Assembly: GCF_002750855.1 (NCBI RefSeq)
Contig: NZ_NWUC01000001.1
Location: forward strand, 620,001 to 684,000
DNA from: Neopararhizobium haloflavum
GTDB taxonomy: Bacteria > Pseudomonadota > Alphaproteobacteria > Rhizobiales > Rhizobiaceae
Direction of reading: 5' to 3'
Length of the DNA stretch: 64,000 nucleotides
Position numbers and translations under genes: made by a program. Below are positions 15,831 through 26,217 of this stretch, piece by piece. How positions within the stretch are numbered: position 1 is the first letter of the stretch; each line of letters starts with the position of its first letter. The notes below the pieces were generated by a model. That model did no database searches, had not been told where the DNA came from, and saw only the letters and a program-made list of their open reading frames with translations.

Positions 15831-15858
15831 AGGGTCCGCTCCGGCGGGCCCTTTTTTT
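15831..15858 (+). terminator. Rho-independent terminator
   Basis: An eight-pair stem, GGGTCCGC with GCGGGCCC including one T-G pair, followed by seven T. Confidence 0.8.
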
Positions 15859-15925
15859 CGTGCGCTTGCCGGCTCGGCGACGAGACGCTTTGCCGGAGAA
15901 GACCATTCTACTGAACAAGAGCGGC

Positions 15926-17713
15926 CTACTGGACAAGAACGGGCCGGTCGCACCGGGCGTCCGGAACGCGCAGATCGACGACGCCAAGGCCGATGCCGAG
16001 CGTTTCGAGCACACTGGTCAGCGCCGCATCGAGCGGGTCTGCCAGGGGGGCGATGAGGTCGACCAGCGCGGCGAGAAGCGGGTCGAGGATGCCGGAGATC
16101 ACCGGCCCCAGCGGCTCAACGTCAAGGTCGAGCCGGCCGATCAGCGAGATCAGCAGCGATTTCAGGATATCGCGCGTGCCGACGCTCTTCACCGCGCCAT
16201 CGGCAATGTCGCCTGCGCTGAAGGCGACGGTGTGCGGGGCGATCGATGTCGCCTCGACATGGGCCGCCGCCTCAACGCGCGCTGCAAGATCGACCAGCGG
16301 CCAGACGCGCACCCTGACGGCGGTGATCTTGGCCTTCTCGACCCTTGGCGTGCGGCTGAAATCGCGAAAATCGCCGGGCGCGACCTCGCCGATCGCCGCC
16401 TCGACGATGCCGGGCCTTGCCTCAAGCGTCACCGAGGCGTTTGCGGAAGCGTTGCAGGCAAGGTTCGCAAGGCGGGCCTCGCCATGGGCGATCTCGACAT
16501 GGAGCGGCAGGCGGACCGGCTCGACCGTGACGCCGGGCAGGGCGAGTTTCACCCCCGAGAAAAGCTCGGCGGTGATGGCAAGGCGGGTCTGCGCGGTGCG
16601 CACGATGATGCCCCTTTGCCCGACCGCGATGAAGCTGCCGTTTTGCGGCGGCTCGCCGATCGCAAGCGCGATGTCGAGGCGCGCAAGGCCGATGTCGTGC
16701 GTGATCGCGATCGCCGCCTGGTGCCTGCCCGCCGCAAGGCGCGCGGCGGCCGACAGGATGTCCATGGCGCTGGCGGTGACGGCGAGCCCGGTCTTTCCGC
16801 CGAGTGCAAGATGGCCGAGCGGGCCGGGGTCGAAGAGGCCGGCAAGCGGCAGCGCCCGGTCATTGCCGCGCGTTTGCCGCTTCAGCGCCGTGATCGCGTG
16901 TCTGGCCGGCCCGTCGATGTCGAGCCCGCCGAGCGCCGCCGTCAGATCGCCGATCGTCACGCTCTCGGCCAGAAGCGCGTCATAGGTCAGCGCCGTCGCG
17001 TCGATCCGGGTCGCCAGCGCGTTAAAGGTTTCAAGCAGCGACACGTCGAGATCGACGAGATGGCGATAGTCCATCGCGCTCAACGACAGCTCGGTGCCGA
17101 GCATCTGGCCGAGAAGCGCGTTGACGAGCCCGCCGTCGAGCTCGACCAGCCGGCTGGCGATGGAGAACGCCGCCATCTCGGGCGTATGCGCCGTCGCGCT
17201 GGCGGCAAGCGTCGGCGGGGCGGCAAAGAGCGATGCGAAATGCAGCGCGCCCGGCTTTTCAAGGCGCACCCGCGCCGCGTTCGCCCGCGCGCCGCCCGCC
17301 GCAAAGCGCTCGTCGACCGCGATGGCGGGGTCGGCGGCAAAGGTCCCGGCCGTCACGGTCGCGATGCCGGCTTTGGCGGGGGCCGCGGCGATCAGCGTGC
17401 CCGCCGGGGTCAGATAGCCGTCCTCCGTCGCCACGACATAGTCGAGCCCGTTCAGCGCCAGGAAATCGCGCACCGCCTCGTGCGGCGTCGCGATGGCGCC
17501 GGCGGCGGCGATGGCGGCAAGGTCGGCCGTGCCCTGCATGGCGCGCCGCTCCAGCGTCAGCGTGCCGACATCGACGCCGAGCGCCAGGCAACCCGTGACG
17601 ACCGGCAGCGAGGCCGCCGCCGCGACCGCGATGTTGGCGCTGCGCTCGGCGAGAAAGCGCCTCGCCAGCCGCCGGAGCCCTTTGCTCCATGTCCGCGCCG
17701 GGCGCCCTGTCAC
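15926..17713 (-). CDS. tadG: TadG-family pilus-assembly/Flp-locus protein
   Basis: A 595-residue protein with a basic start and one membrane segment (about residues 27-48) directly followed by ALGVDVGTLTLERRAMQGTADLAAIAAAG, the TadG_N signature. The rest is a long Ala/Leu/Ile-rich extracytoplasmic region. It starts at a GTG overlapping the tadE stop (GTGA), so the two are translationally coupled. TadG proteins belong to tight-adherence pilus loci, but no pilin, ATPase or secretin is in the window. The opposite strand also has a 651-codon open frame, which is a GC-skew shadow. Confidence 0.82.
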   Translation of the reverse strand: MTGRPARTWSKGLRRLARRFLAERSANIAVAAAASLPVVTGCLALGVDVGTLTLERRAMQGTADLAAIAAAGAIATPHEAVRDFLALNGLDYVVATEDGYLTPAGTLIAAAPAKAGIATVTAGTFAADPAIAVDERFAAGGARANAARVRLEKPGALHFASLFAAPPTLAASATAHTPEMAAFSIASRLVELDGGLVNALLGQMLGTELSLSAMDYRHLVDLDVSLLETFNALATRIDATALTYDALLAESVTIGDLTAALGGLDIDGPARHAITALKRQTRGNDRALPLAGLFDPGPLGHLALGGKTGLAVTASAMDILSAAARLAAGRHQAAIAITHDIGLARLDIALAIGEPPQNGSFIAVGQRGIIVRTAQTRLAITAELFSGVKLALPGVTVEPVRLPLHVEIAHGEARLANLACNASANASVTLEARPGIVEAAIGEVAPGDFRDFSRTPRVEKAKITAVRVRVWPLVDLAARVEAAAHVEATSIAPHTVAFSAGDIADGAVKSVGTRDILKSLLISLIGRLDLDVEPLGPVISGILDPLLAALVDLIAPLADPLDAALTSVLETLGIGLGVVDLRVPDARCDRPVLVQ

Positions 17714-18138
17714 GGCTCAAGGCCCCCCAGCCGGATGGTCGAGAAGCGCTCGATCGTGCTCGATGGCAGGGGAAAGGCGAAAAGGCCCCAGATCGGCAGG
17801 CTGCGCGCGTCATAGGTCAGGCGCACCGTGAACTGGCGCCCGCCGCTTTCCTCGCCGACCTTGACCGCCAGCGCCTCCGCCGCGATCAGCGGATAGTCGA
17901 GCGTGACGGTGCGGATATAGTCCTGCGCCAGCGTCTCGCGCTCGCTCGCCGTCAGCCCGGCAAGCGCGGTGCGCGCGCTGTCCGCCGCGATCTGCTGTAC
18001 CGCATGGGCCGCGCCGAGATAGATCCCGTAGGCGCACATCGTCAAAAGCACCAGCAGGAAGAGCGGCGCGATGATCGCGAACTCCACCGCCGAGGCGCCG
18101 TCGCGTCGCCTGACAAACCGCCCGATCCTGCCGCCCAT
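17710..18138 (-). CDS. tadE: TadE-family pseudopilin-like protein
   Basis: A 142-residue protein with the TadE signature: basic N-terminus, then DGASAVEFAIIAPLFLLVLL and a Glu in the processing motif, followed by an extracytoplasmic domain. GGAGGCGAGG precedes the ATG at 18138. It overlaps tadG by four bases. In Tad systems such minor pseudopilins are processed by the TadV-type peptidase; none is encoded nearby. Confidence 0.85.
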   Translation of the reverse strand: MGGRIGRFVRRRDGASAVEFAIIAPLFLLVLLTMCAYGIYLGAAHAVQQIAADSARTALAGLTASERETLAQDYIRTVTLDYPLIAAEALAVKVGEESGGRQFTVRLTYDARSLPIWGLFAFPLPSSTIERFSTIRLGGLEP

Positions 18139-18541
18139 CCTCGCCTCCGGCCTTTCGCGTTGCCACCCGATGCTGGGGCAGCGCAGTAAAGCGAAGACTA
18201 GCGCATGAGGCGAAAAATTTCCTCATGCACCTATGGGTTGCTCTGCGGGGAGGTGGCCGGTACGCTCGCGCCCTGGTGGGGCGCTCATTACACATCGGAG
18301 AATGCTGCTTCTGCCGCAAAGCCTCGCCAGACGGCAGATCGCCGCCGCCGCGCCGGCAGTTTGCGCATTGAGGCAAGCGTTCCCTTCTGGAGCACCCGGC
18401 ATGTGCGGCGCCGGTGAATGTTGGGATTTGGTTAATCAACCGTCTCGATGCCGGCGTTCCCATCTTGCCTGTTTAAGTTGTGTTAATGGATATTGCTCGA
18501 AATAAGTGTATCTTGCGAATCGACTGGAGCTGGAGGGCCCT
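18139..18541. other. Intergenic region between tadE and the IclR gene
   Basis: About 400 bases upstream of two divergent genes. Nothing coding is supported. The last 70 bases before the IclR gene are A/T-rich and probably hold its promoter, but no clear box could be assigned. Confidence 0.4.
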
Positions 18542-19297
18542 ATGCTGATCAAATCCGTTGGAGTGACTTTTTCGATCTTGCGCGCATTCGTCGGTCGTCG
18601 CTCGGCGCTGACCCTTAAGGAAATCGGCTATCAGGCCGGCCTGCCGGCCAGCAAGGCGCACCGCTATCTGCAAAGCCTCATCCGGGAAGGCATGATCACG
18701 CAGGATCCCCGCACCCGCCAGTACCGGCTTGGGCCGGCGGCCATCGACCTCGGCCTCGAAGCGCTGGAAAACAACGATCCCGTCGTCAATGCGTGCGAAG
18801 CCGTCCGGCCGCTCGCCGCCGCCCACGACATCGCCATCGGCATCGACGTTCTCGGGCCGAACGGGCCGATCTGCATCTGGTACGAGCAGCCGGCGACGCC
18901 GCTGACGACCGCGGCGCGCCTCGGCGGCACGCAGCCGCTGCTGGAATCGGCCGCCGGCCACGTCTTCCTGGCGTTCGTGCCGCGCCACGTCACCCGCGTC
19001 CAGGTCGTCGCGGAATGTCGGCAGGCGGCCCTGGCCGGCGTCGATCCCGACCGCATCGCCTATCACGTCAAGACCAAGGCGCATGCCGCCCTTCCGGCAG
19101 GCGGGGGCAATGCCGGCGCCACCATCGCCGCGCCGATCCTCGATGCGCGGGGCGAAGCCTGCGCGGCGATCACCTTCTATCTGCGCGACCAAAACGGGGC
19201 AGGGGACGATCTGGTGCTGACGCTGATGCGCGCGGCGGCCGACGCCTCCGCCTTCAAGCTGATGACCACCCAGCCGCGCCTCGCCGAGGCCGTCTGA
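18542..19297 (+). CDS. IclR-family transcriptional regulator
   Basis: A 251-residue IclR regulator: N-terminal winged helix (SVGVTFSILRAFVGRRSALTL, then AGLPASKAHRYLQSLIREGMI) and a C-terminal effector domain (about residues 80-245). The ATG at 18542 follows a GGAGG site; the frame opens at 18506. It lies 80 bases before the TetR gene and the leucine-degradation operon in the same direction, so it may share that regulon, though IclR proteins usually control aromatic or acid catabolism. Confidence 0.87.
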   Translation: MLIKSVGVTFSILRAFVGRRSALTLKEIGYQAGLPASKAHRYLQSLIREGMITQDPRTRQYRLGPAAIDLGLEALENNDPVVNACEAVRPLAAAHDIAIGIDVLGPNGPICIWYEQPATPLTTAARLGGTQPLLESAAGHVFLAFVPRHVTRVQVVAECRQAALAGVDPDRIAYHVKTKAHAALPAGGGNAGATIAAPILDARGEACAAITFYLRDQNGAGDDLVLTLMRAAADASAFKLMTTQPRLAEAV

Positions 19298-19331
19298 GCG
19301 CTCTTGCGTCATTGCAGACTTGACCGCACGC

Positions 19332-19377
19332 CCCAATCGGAATTAATTGAATGAACGTTCATTTAATTCTGATTGGG
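19332..19377. promoter_or_regulatory. Nested palindromes at the TetR gene start (probable operator)
   Basis: A 24-base near-palindrome at 19345-19368 centred on ATGAACGTTCAT (one mismatched pair) lies inside a wider inverted repeat, CCCAATCGGAATTAA against TTAATTCTGATTGGG (14 of 15 paired). The element abuts the start codon of the TetR gene at 19379, the usual place for autoregulation. Confidence 0.68.
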
Positions 19378-19378
19378 C

Positions 19379-19978
19379 ATGGCGAGGACAGCGGGATCGA
19401 GCGGGGCGGAAACGGCAACGCGTCTGCGTGAGGCGGCGCTCGGTCTTTTCGCGCGCTCCGGCTATGCCGCCGTGTCCATGCGCGACATCGCCGAGGCCGT
19501 CGGTCTGCAGCCGGGCGCGCTCTACAATCACGTTCCGACCAAACAGGATCTGCTCGCCGCGCTGATGCGCGAGCATCTTGAAGCGTTGATCGCCGCGTGG
19601 CAAGGCGAGGCCAGCGCCAGCGACGATCCGGCAGCGGCGCTCAAGCGCTTCGTGCGCTTTCACATCCGCTATCACCTTGCCCGGCCCGACGCCGTCTTCA
19701 TTTCCTACATGGAACTGCGCAACCTGGACGAAGCGAACTTCGTGCGGATCGAAGCGCTCAGGCGCCGTTACGAAGCTTATCTGCGGGACATCCTCGACAG
19801 CGGGCGCCACGACGGCGCATTTTCCATCGAGGAATCGCCGATCGCGACCATGGCGATCATCGCGATGCTGAACGGTCTGACGACGTGGTATCGGTCGGGC
19901 GGAAGGCTGGCGCAGGAAACCATCGAGGACATCTACATAGGCATGGTCGCGCGCAGCGTCGGCCTGAAGGAGGAATGA
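19379..19978 (+). CDS. TetR-family regulator of the leucine-catabolism operon
   Basis: A 199-residue TetR protein: N-terminal helix-turn-helix ([33 protein letters not shown]) and a helical ligand domain. The ATG at 19379 or a TTG two codons earlier could start it; neither has a good ribosome site, and the operator palindrome runs up to the start. It is four bases upstream of isovaleryl-CoA dehydrogenase and should be the first gene of that operon. An acyl-CoA intermediate of leucine breakdown is the likely effector, by context only. Confidence 0.85.
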   Translation: MARTAGSSGAETATRLREAALGLFARSGYAAVSMRDIAEAVGLQPGALYNHVPTKQDLLAALMREHLEALIAAWQGEASASDDPAAALKRFVRFHIRYHLARPDAVFISYMELRNLDEANFVRIEALRRRYEAYLRDILDSGRHDGAFSIEESPIATMAIIAMLNGLTTWYRSGGRLAQETIEDIYIGMVARSVGLKEE

Positions 19979-19982
19979 ACCC

Positions 19983-21146
19983 ATGTTCGACACCGGCATG
20001 AATTTCGGTCTTGGAGACGACATCGAGGCCCTTCGCGATACGATCCGGCGTTTTGCCCGCGATGAGATCGCCCCGCTAGCCGACGAGACCGATCGCAAGA
20101 ACGAGTTTCCCTCAGCACTCTGGCAGAAGATGGGCGCGCTCGGCCTGCTCGGCATGACGGCCGATCCCGATTTCGGCGGCACCGGCATGAGCTACCTTGC
20201 GCATGTGATCGCGATGGAGGAAATCTCGCGCGCCTCCGCATCCGTGGGCCTGAGCTATGGCGCGCACTCCAATCTCTGCGTCAACCAGATCAATCGCTGG
20301 GGCAATGCCGAGCAGAAGCGCGCCTATCTGCCCAAGCTCTGTTCGGGCGAGCATGTTGGCGCGCTGGCCATGTCCGAGCCGGGCTCGGGCTCCGACGTCG
20401 TCTCGATGAAGCTGAGGGCCGAGAAGAAGAACGACCGGTACGTTCTCAACGGCAACAAGATGTGGATCACCAACGGACCGGATGCCGAGACGCTGGTGGT
20501 CTATGCCAAGAGCGACCCGGACGCCGGGCCGCGCGGCATCACCGCATTCCTGATCGAAAAATCGATGACGGGATTTTCCACGGCGCAGAAGCTCGACAAG
20601 CTCGGCATGCGCGGCTCCAACACCTGCGAGCTGGTTTTCGAGAACTGCGAGGTCCCGTTCGAGAACGTGCTCGGTGAAGAGGGACAGGGGGTGCGGATCC
20701 TTATGTCCGGCCTCGATTATGAGCGCGTGGTGCTGGCGGGCGGCCCCCTCGGCATCATGGCCGCGGCGCTCGACGTGGTCGTGCCCTACAGCCACGAGCG
20801 CAAGCAGTTCGGCACGCCCATCGGCGAATTCCAGCTGATGCAGGGCAAGCTTGCGGACATGTACACGACGACCAATGCATGCCGGGCCTATGTCTATGCG
20901 GTGGCGTCGGCCTGCGACCGCGGCGAGACGACCCGAAAGGACGCCGCCGGCTGCATTCTCTACGCCGCCGAAAAGGCGACCCAGGTGGCGCTCGAATCCA
21001 TTCAGGCGCTCGGCGGAAACGGCTACATCAACGAATATCCCACGGGCCGGCTCCTGCGCGATGCCAAGCTTTACGAGATCGGCGCCGGGACGAGCGAAAT
21101 CCGCCGCATGCTGATCGGCCGGGAAATGTTCGCGGAATCAGCATAA
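19983..21146 (+). CDS. ivd: Isovaleryl-CoA dehydrogenase
   Basis: A 387-residue acyl-CoA dehydrogenase that oxidises isovaleryl-CoA to 3-methylcrotonyl-CoA with FAD. The catalytic Glu is E247 in [15 protein letters not shown], in the helix-G position characteristic of isovaleryl-CoA dehydrogenases rather than the usual C-terminal position. FAD and substrate motifs are present: [12 protein letters not shown] and MWITNG, plus the C-terminal [20 protein letters not shown] site lies just upstream. It precedes both methylcrotonyl-CoA carboxylase subunits, which carry out the next step of leucine degradation. Confidence 0.95.
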   Translation: MFDTGMNFGLGDDIEALRDTIRRFARDEIAPLADETDRKNEFPSALWQKMGALGLLGMTADPDFGGTGMSYLAHVIAMEEISRASASVGLSYGAHSNLCVNQINRWGNAEQKRAYLPKLCSGEHVGALAMSEPGSGSDVVSMKLRAEKKNDRYVLNGNKMWITNGPDAETLVVYAKSDPDAGPRGITAFLIEKSMTGFSTAQKLDKLGMRGSNTCELVFENCEVPFENVLGEEGQGVRILMSGLDYERVVLAGGPLGIMAAALDVVVPYSHERKQFGTPIGEFQLMQGKLADMYTTTNACRAYVYAVASACDRGETTRKDAAGCILYAAEKATQVALESIQALGGNGYINEYPTGRLLRDAKLYEIGAGTSEIRRMLIGREMFAESA

Positions 21147-21196
21147 GTCACCCATGCTGCAGCATCGAACCGACCCGTTGAATTGAGGATATCCAG

Positions 21197-21276
21197 ATGA
21201 ACTGCTTGGAAGGCATGATGGCACGTCGCATCGACAGGCTCGGGATCGCCGTCGAGTTGCGGGAAGGACAGCGTCC

Positions 21277-21280
<4 letters not shown>
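21197..21280 (+). CDS. 27-codon reading frame overlapping the mccB start
   Basis: A short frame, [20 protein letters not shown] to GQRP, with GAGG before its ATG at 21197 and a stop that overlaps the mccB start as ATGA. It could be a leader that couples translation of the carboxylase subunit. Whether it is translated is inferred only from the layout. Confidence 0.35.
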
Positions 21281-22884
<1,604 letters not shown>

Positions 22885-22921
22885 CGATGGGCCGGTTGCT
22901 ATGATCAGGGGTGGAAGCCAG

Positions 22922-24916
22922 ATGTTCTCCAAGATACTCATCGCCAATCGCGGCGAAATCGCATGCCGCGTCATGCGCACGGCGCACCGCATGGGGATTC
23001 GCACCGTCGCGGTCTATTCCGACGCCGACGTCGATGCGCTGCATGTGCGCACGGCGCATGAGGCGGTCCGGATCGGTCCGGCCCAATCGTCGGAAAGCTA
23101 CCTGAAGGGCGAGGCCATCATCGAGGCGGCCAAGCGTTCGGGCGCGGAAGCGATCCACCCCGGCTACGGTTTCTTGTCCGAGAATCCGGATTTCGTCGAG
23201 GCGGTGACGCGCGCCGGCCTCGTCTTCATCGGGCCCTCGGCCGCCGCCATCCGTGCCATGGGCCTCAAGGACGCCGCCAAGCAGTTGATGGAAAAGGCCA
23301 AGGTGCCCGTCGTTCCCGGCTACCACGGCGACGCGCAGGAGGTCGTCGTCCTGTCGGGCAAGGCCAACGAGATCGGCTTTCCCGTGCTCATCAAGGCGCG
23401 CGCCGGCGGCGGCGGCAAGGGCATGCGCCGGGTCGACCGACAGGCCGATTTCGCCGACGCCCTGTCGTCGGCCAAGCGCGAGGCACGCGCCTCCTTCGGC
23501 GATGATCGCGTGCTCGTGGAGAAATACGTCGGGACACCCCGCCATATCGAGATCCAGGTGTTCGGCGACAGCCATGGCGATGCGGTCTACCTTTTCGAGC
23601 GCGACTGTTCGCTTCAGCGCCGGCACCAGAAGGTCATCGAGGAGGCACCGGCACCGGGAATGAGCGAGGAGATGCGCGCTGCCATGGGCGAGGCGGCCGT
23701 CACCGCGGCCAAGGCCATCGGCTATGCCGGCGCCGGCACGGTGGAGTTCATCGTCGACGCCTCCGAGGGCCTTCACCCCGATCGGTTCTGGTTCATGGAA
23801 ATGAACACCCGGCTGCAGGTCGAACATCCCGTCACCGAATTGATCACCGGTCTCGACCTTGTCGAATGGCAGATCCGCGTGGCTGCCGGCGAGCCGCTGC
23901 CGAAGCGCCAGCACGAATTGTCGATCGAGGGATGGGCGTTCGAGGCCCGCCTGTATGCCGAGGACCCGGCAAAGAACTTCCTGCCCGCCACCGGAACCAT
24001 CGCGCATCTGGCCTTTCCCGAGCGCGACGTGCGGATCGACAGCGGCGTCGTCAGCGGCGACGTCATCACCCCGTTCTACGATCCGATGATCGCCAAGCTC
24101 GTCACGCATGGCGAAAGTCGCGAGGTCGCCCTGGCGCGCATGCGGGCGGCGCTGCTCGCCACCGAGGTCGCCGGCACCACGACCAATCTCGATTTCCTCA
24201 CGGCGCTTTGCCACCATGACGGCTTTTCGGCCGGTTCGGTCGATACCGGGCTGATCGACCGGGATCTTGAGGATCTGGTCGAACCCTTTGCGGCCTCGCC
24301 GCTCGCCACCGCTCTTGCCGCCGTCCTCGCGTCGGGCATGATGAGCGAGGGACACGGCAGCGACCCGTTCGACCGGCTGGGCCCGTGGTCGCTCTGGGGC
24401 ACGCCGACCCGCGCCGTCACGCTGAGCGTCGGCGAAGATCCGGCCATCTTCCGTGTTTCCCGCGAGAGGCATCGTGGCTGGCGGGTCGTCGACCCGGACG
24501 GCCATGCCACCCGGCTTTCCATCAATGGCATGAAGGATGGGCGCTACCTTGTCGAGCAGGACGGCTACCGCACGGCGGCCCGCGCCGTGTGCCACGAAAA
24601 GGGCATCACCGTCTTCATCGAGGCGGGCACCTTCATCATCGGCGTGCCGCGAACCGTCTTCGACAGCGATCACGACGCGGGCGCGGGCGACGGCGTCAGC
24701 GCGCCAATGCCCGGTATCGTCAAGCAGGTGCTGCATCAGGCCGGCGGCGATGTCGCCAAAGGCGATCCGCTGATCATCATGGAAGCCATGAAGATGGAGA
24801 TGACGCTCACCGCGCCGCGTGACGGACGCATCGGCGAGGTGCTTGTCGCCGATGGCGAGCAGGTCACCGACGGTGATCTCCTCGTCCGTCTGGAAGCCGA
24901 GGAGGTCGCGGCATGA
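22922..24916 (+). CDS. mccA: Methylcrotonoyl-CoA carboxylase, biotin-containing (alpha) subunit
   Basis: A 664-residue subunit with biotin carboxylase (residues 1-445; FSKILIANRGEIACRV, the ATP loop KARAGGGGKGMR and the catalytic MNTRLQVEHPVTE), a BT-type linker, and a C-terminal biotinyl domain with EAMKM, biotin on K624. The ATG at 22922 matches the conserved N-terminus; the frame itself opens at 22754 inside mccB. It overlaps the next gene by four bases (ATGA). No 3-methylglutaconyl-CoA hydratase or HMG-CoA lyase follows in this window. Confidence 0.95.
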   Translation: MFSKILIANRGEIACRVMRTAHRMGIRTVAVYSDADVDALHVRTAHEAVRIGPAQSSESYLKGEAIIEAAKRSGAEAIHPGYGFLSENPDFVEAVTRAGLVFIGPSAAAIRAMGLKDAAKQLMEKAKVPVVPGYHGDAQEVVVLSGKANEIGFPVLIKARAGGGGKGMRRVDRQADFADALSSAKREARASFGDDRVLVEKYVGTPRHIEIQVFGDSHGDAVYLFERDCSLQRRHQKVIEEAPAPGMSEEMRAAMGEAAVTAAKAIGYAGAGTVEFIVDASEGLHPDRFWFMEMNTRLQVEHPVTELITGLDLVEWQIRVAAGEPLPKRQHELSIEGWAFEARLYAEDPAKNFLPATGTIAHLAFPERDVRIDSGVVSGDVITPFYDPMIAKLVTHGESREVALARMRAALLATEVAGTTTNLDFLTALCHHDGFSAGSVDTGLIDRDLEDLVEPFAASPLATALAAVLASGMMSEGHGSDPFDRLGPWSLWGTPTRAVTLSVGEDPAIFRVSRERHRGWRVVDPDGHATRLSINGMKDGRYLVEQDGYRTAARAVCHEKGITVFIEAGTFIIGVPRTVFDSDHDAGAGDGVSAPMPGIVKQVLHQAGGDVAKGDPLIIMEAMKMEMTLTAPRDGRIGEVLVADGEQVTDGDLLVRLEAEEVAA

Positions 24917-25524
24917 CCATCACCTCCCTTGCCCCCGGTGACAACGGGGACGATGGCGCGCCCGAGCGCGAAACCATCGCGCTGGCAACGCCGCAGGACG
25001 TGCTGGCCTTCTGGTTCGAGGAATTGACGCCGGAAGACTGGTTCATGAAAAAGGATGCGACGGACGAGGCCATCCGTCAGCGCTTCGCCGCCACGCATCT
25101 GCATCTGGCCAAATCGGTGCTTCCGGCCTGGCGCGAAACGGCCGAGGCGCGGCTCGCGCTGATCATCGTCCTCGACCAGTTCCCGCGCAACATCTACCGC
25201 GATACGCCGCTTGCCTTCGCCACCGACGGGCTGGCGCTGCGCGAGGCGCGGGCGGTGGTACGCGAGGGACACGACAAGGCAATCGACGCGGAGCGCCGGG
25301 TCTTCTTCTACATGCCGTTCGAACACGCGGAGAATCTTGCCGACCAGAAGCGGTCCGTGGACCTGATCTCCGCGCTCGGCAACGAGACCTACACCGATTA
25401 CGCCGAGCGCCACCGCGACGTGATCGCCAAATACGGCCGCTTTCCCCACCGCAACGCCATCCTCGGCCGCACCTCGACCCTTGCCGAGGAACGCTATCTG
25501 GCCGAACCCGGCTCTGGTTTTTGA
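24913..25524 (+). CDS. DUF924 family protein
   Basis: A 203-residue TPR-like helical protein with the DUF924 signatures VLAFWFEELTPEDWF, LIIVLDQFPRNIYRDTPLAF and VFFYMPFEHAENL, ending FPHRNAILGR. The family is widespread in proteobacteria and has no established function. The ATGA overlap with mccA shows it is the last gene of the leucine operon. A metabolic link is inferred from position only. Confidence 0.85.
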   Translation: MTITSLAPGDNGDDGAPERETIALATPQDVLAFWFEELTPEDWFMKKDATDEAIRQRFAATHLHLAKSVLPAWRETAEARLALIIVLDQFPRNIYRDTPLAFATDGLALREARAVVREGHDKAIDAERRVFFYMPFEHAENLADQKRSVDLISALGNETYTDYAERHRDVIAKYGRFPHRNAILGRTSTLAEERYLAEPGSGF

Positions 25525-26217
25525 GCGGAACGCCTGGAACTTGAAGCACTTGACGACCCAAACGGCCTGACTGCGTCGGCAACAGCAATCTTGCATTGGG
25601 CCTTCCTTGGCGCTCCCCCTTTTCCCCGCCCCTCGGGCCCGTGGCATACTCACCCCGTCCTTTCCGGCTGGAAGTATTCGCGAGACGTTCGGATGCGGGA
25701 AAGGACCGGCGCTTCCGGTTACAGCTAACGTGGCTGTGGCCCGGAGCCGGGCAAAAAGGGCTCCCGCCGGCACTATGACCGGCTTTGACTGCGTGCTCAT
25801 GCAAGTCGCTCGGGTTTTCGCGGGCCGACACCCGCCATGAACCCGGGTCGACGCAGAGAGCTTCGACCTGCCCGGAGAGGGGGAGACCCCTCGCAGAACG
25901 CTGACGGAGCGCGAAACCCGCGCCATCTCCATCCAATCTGCATCACGGCACGGCTTTTGCGCTCCGTATCCAGATTGCCTGTTGCATCCACCGGGCGGCC
26001 AAGGCCGCGCCGGGATTTGAGCTTGGGCGCGCCAATCCTTTCTCAAGTTGAATTCCGACCCATCAGAGATCCTGCGCCGCACCTTCGTCGCGCGCATTTC
26101 GTGCCATGTCGCAAACAGGCGTGAGCGCCGCGTGGGCGGCTTGCATAGTCGCGGGCACATGGGGATCGGCCGCGTGGGCATCAGTGCGCGCGGGGCGCAG
26201 CAGGCAAAGGCATGGCA
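25525..26217. other. 693-base non-coding region upstream of the flavoprotein gene
   Basis: No supported gene. Open frames here, including very long ones on the minus strand, reflect GC content. A GC-rich block with many adjacent hairpins occupies 25657-25925 and is listed separately. The last 290 bases before the flavoprotein gene hold no recognised promoter. Confidence 0.5.
25657..25925. other. Cluster of adjacent hairpins, possible structured RNA
   Basis: Successive perfect stems: GTCCTTTCC/GGAAAGGAC (25657, 25698), ACAGC/GCTGT (25721, 25733), GGAGCC/GGCTCC (25743, 25759), GCCGG/CCGGC (25766, 25779), CGGGTT/AACCCG enclosing GCGGG/CCCGC (25811-25845), GGTCGA/TCGACC (25846, 25863) and GAGGGG/CCCCTC closed by a GAGA tetraloop (25877-25892). 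It matches no riboswitch or RNA family I could recognise. Confidence 0.4.

Noticed and set aside
15860-17815. 651-codon open frame on the plus strand
   Set aside because: It is antisense to tadG. The product is dominated by Arg, Asp and Gly with no domain, while the minus strand gives a clear TadG_N signature and is coupled to tadE.
25657-25925. Glycine or cobalamin riboswitch, RNase P RNA or tmRNA
   Set aside because: Individual short similarities were seen, but the conserved cores of these RNAs are missing in the right order on either strand.
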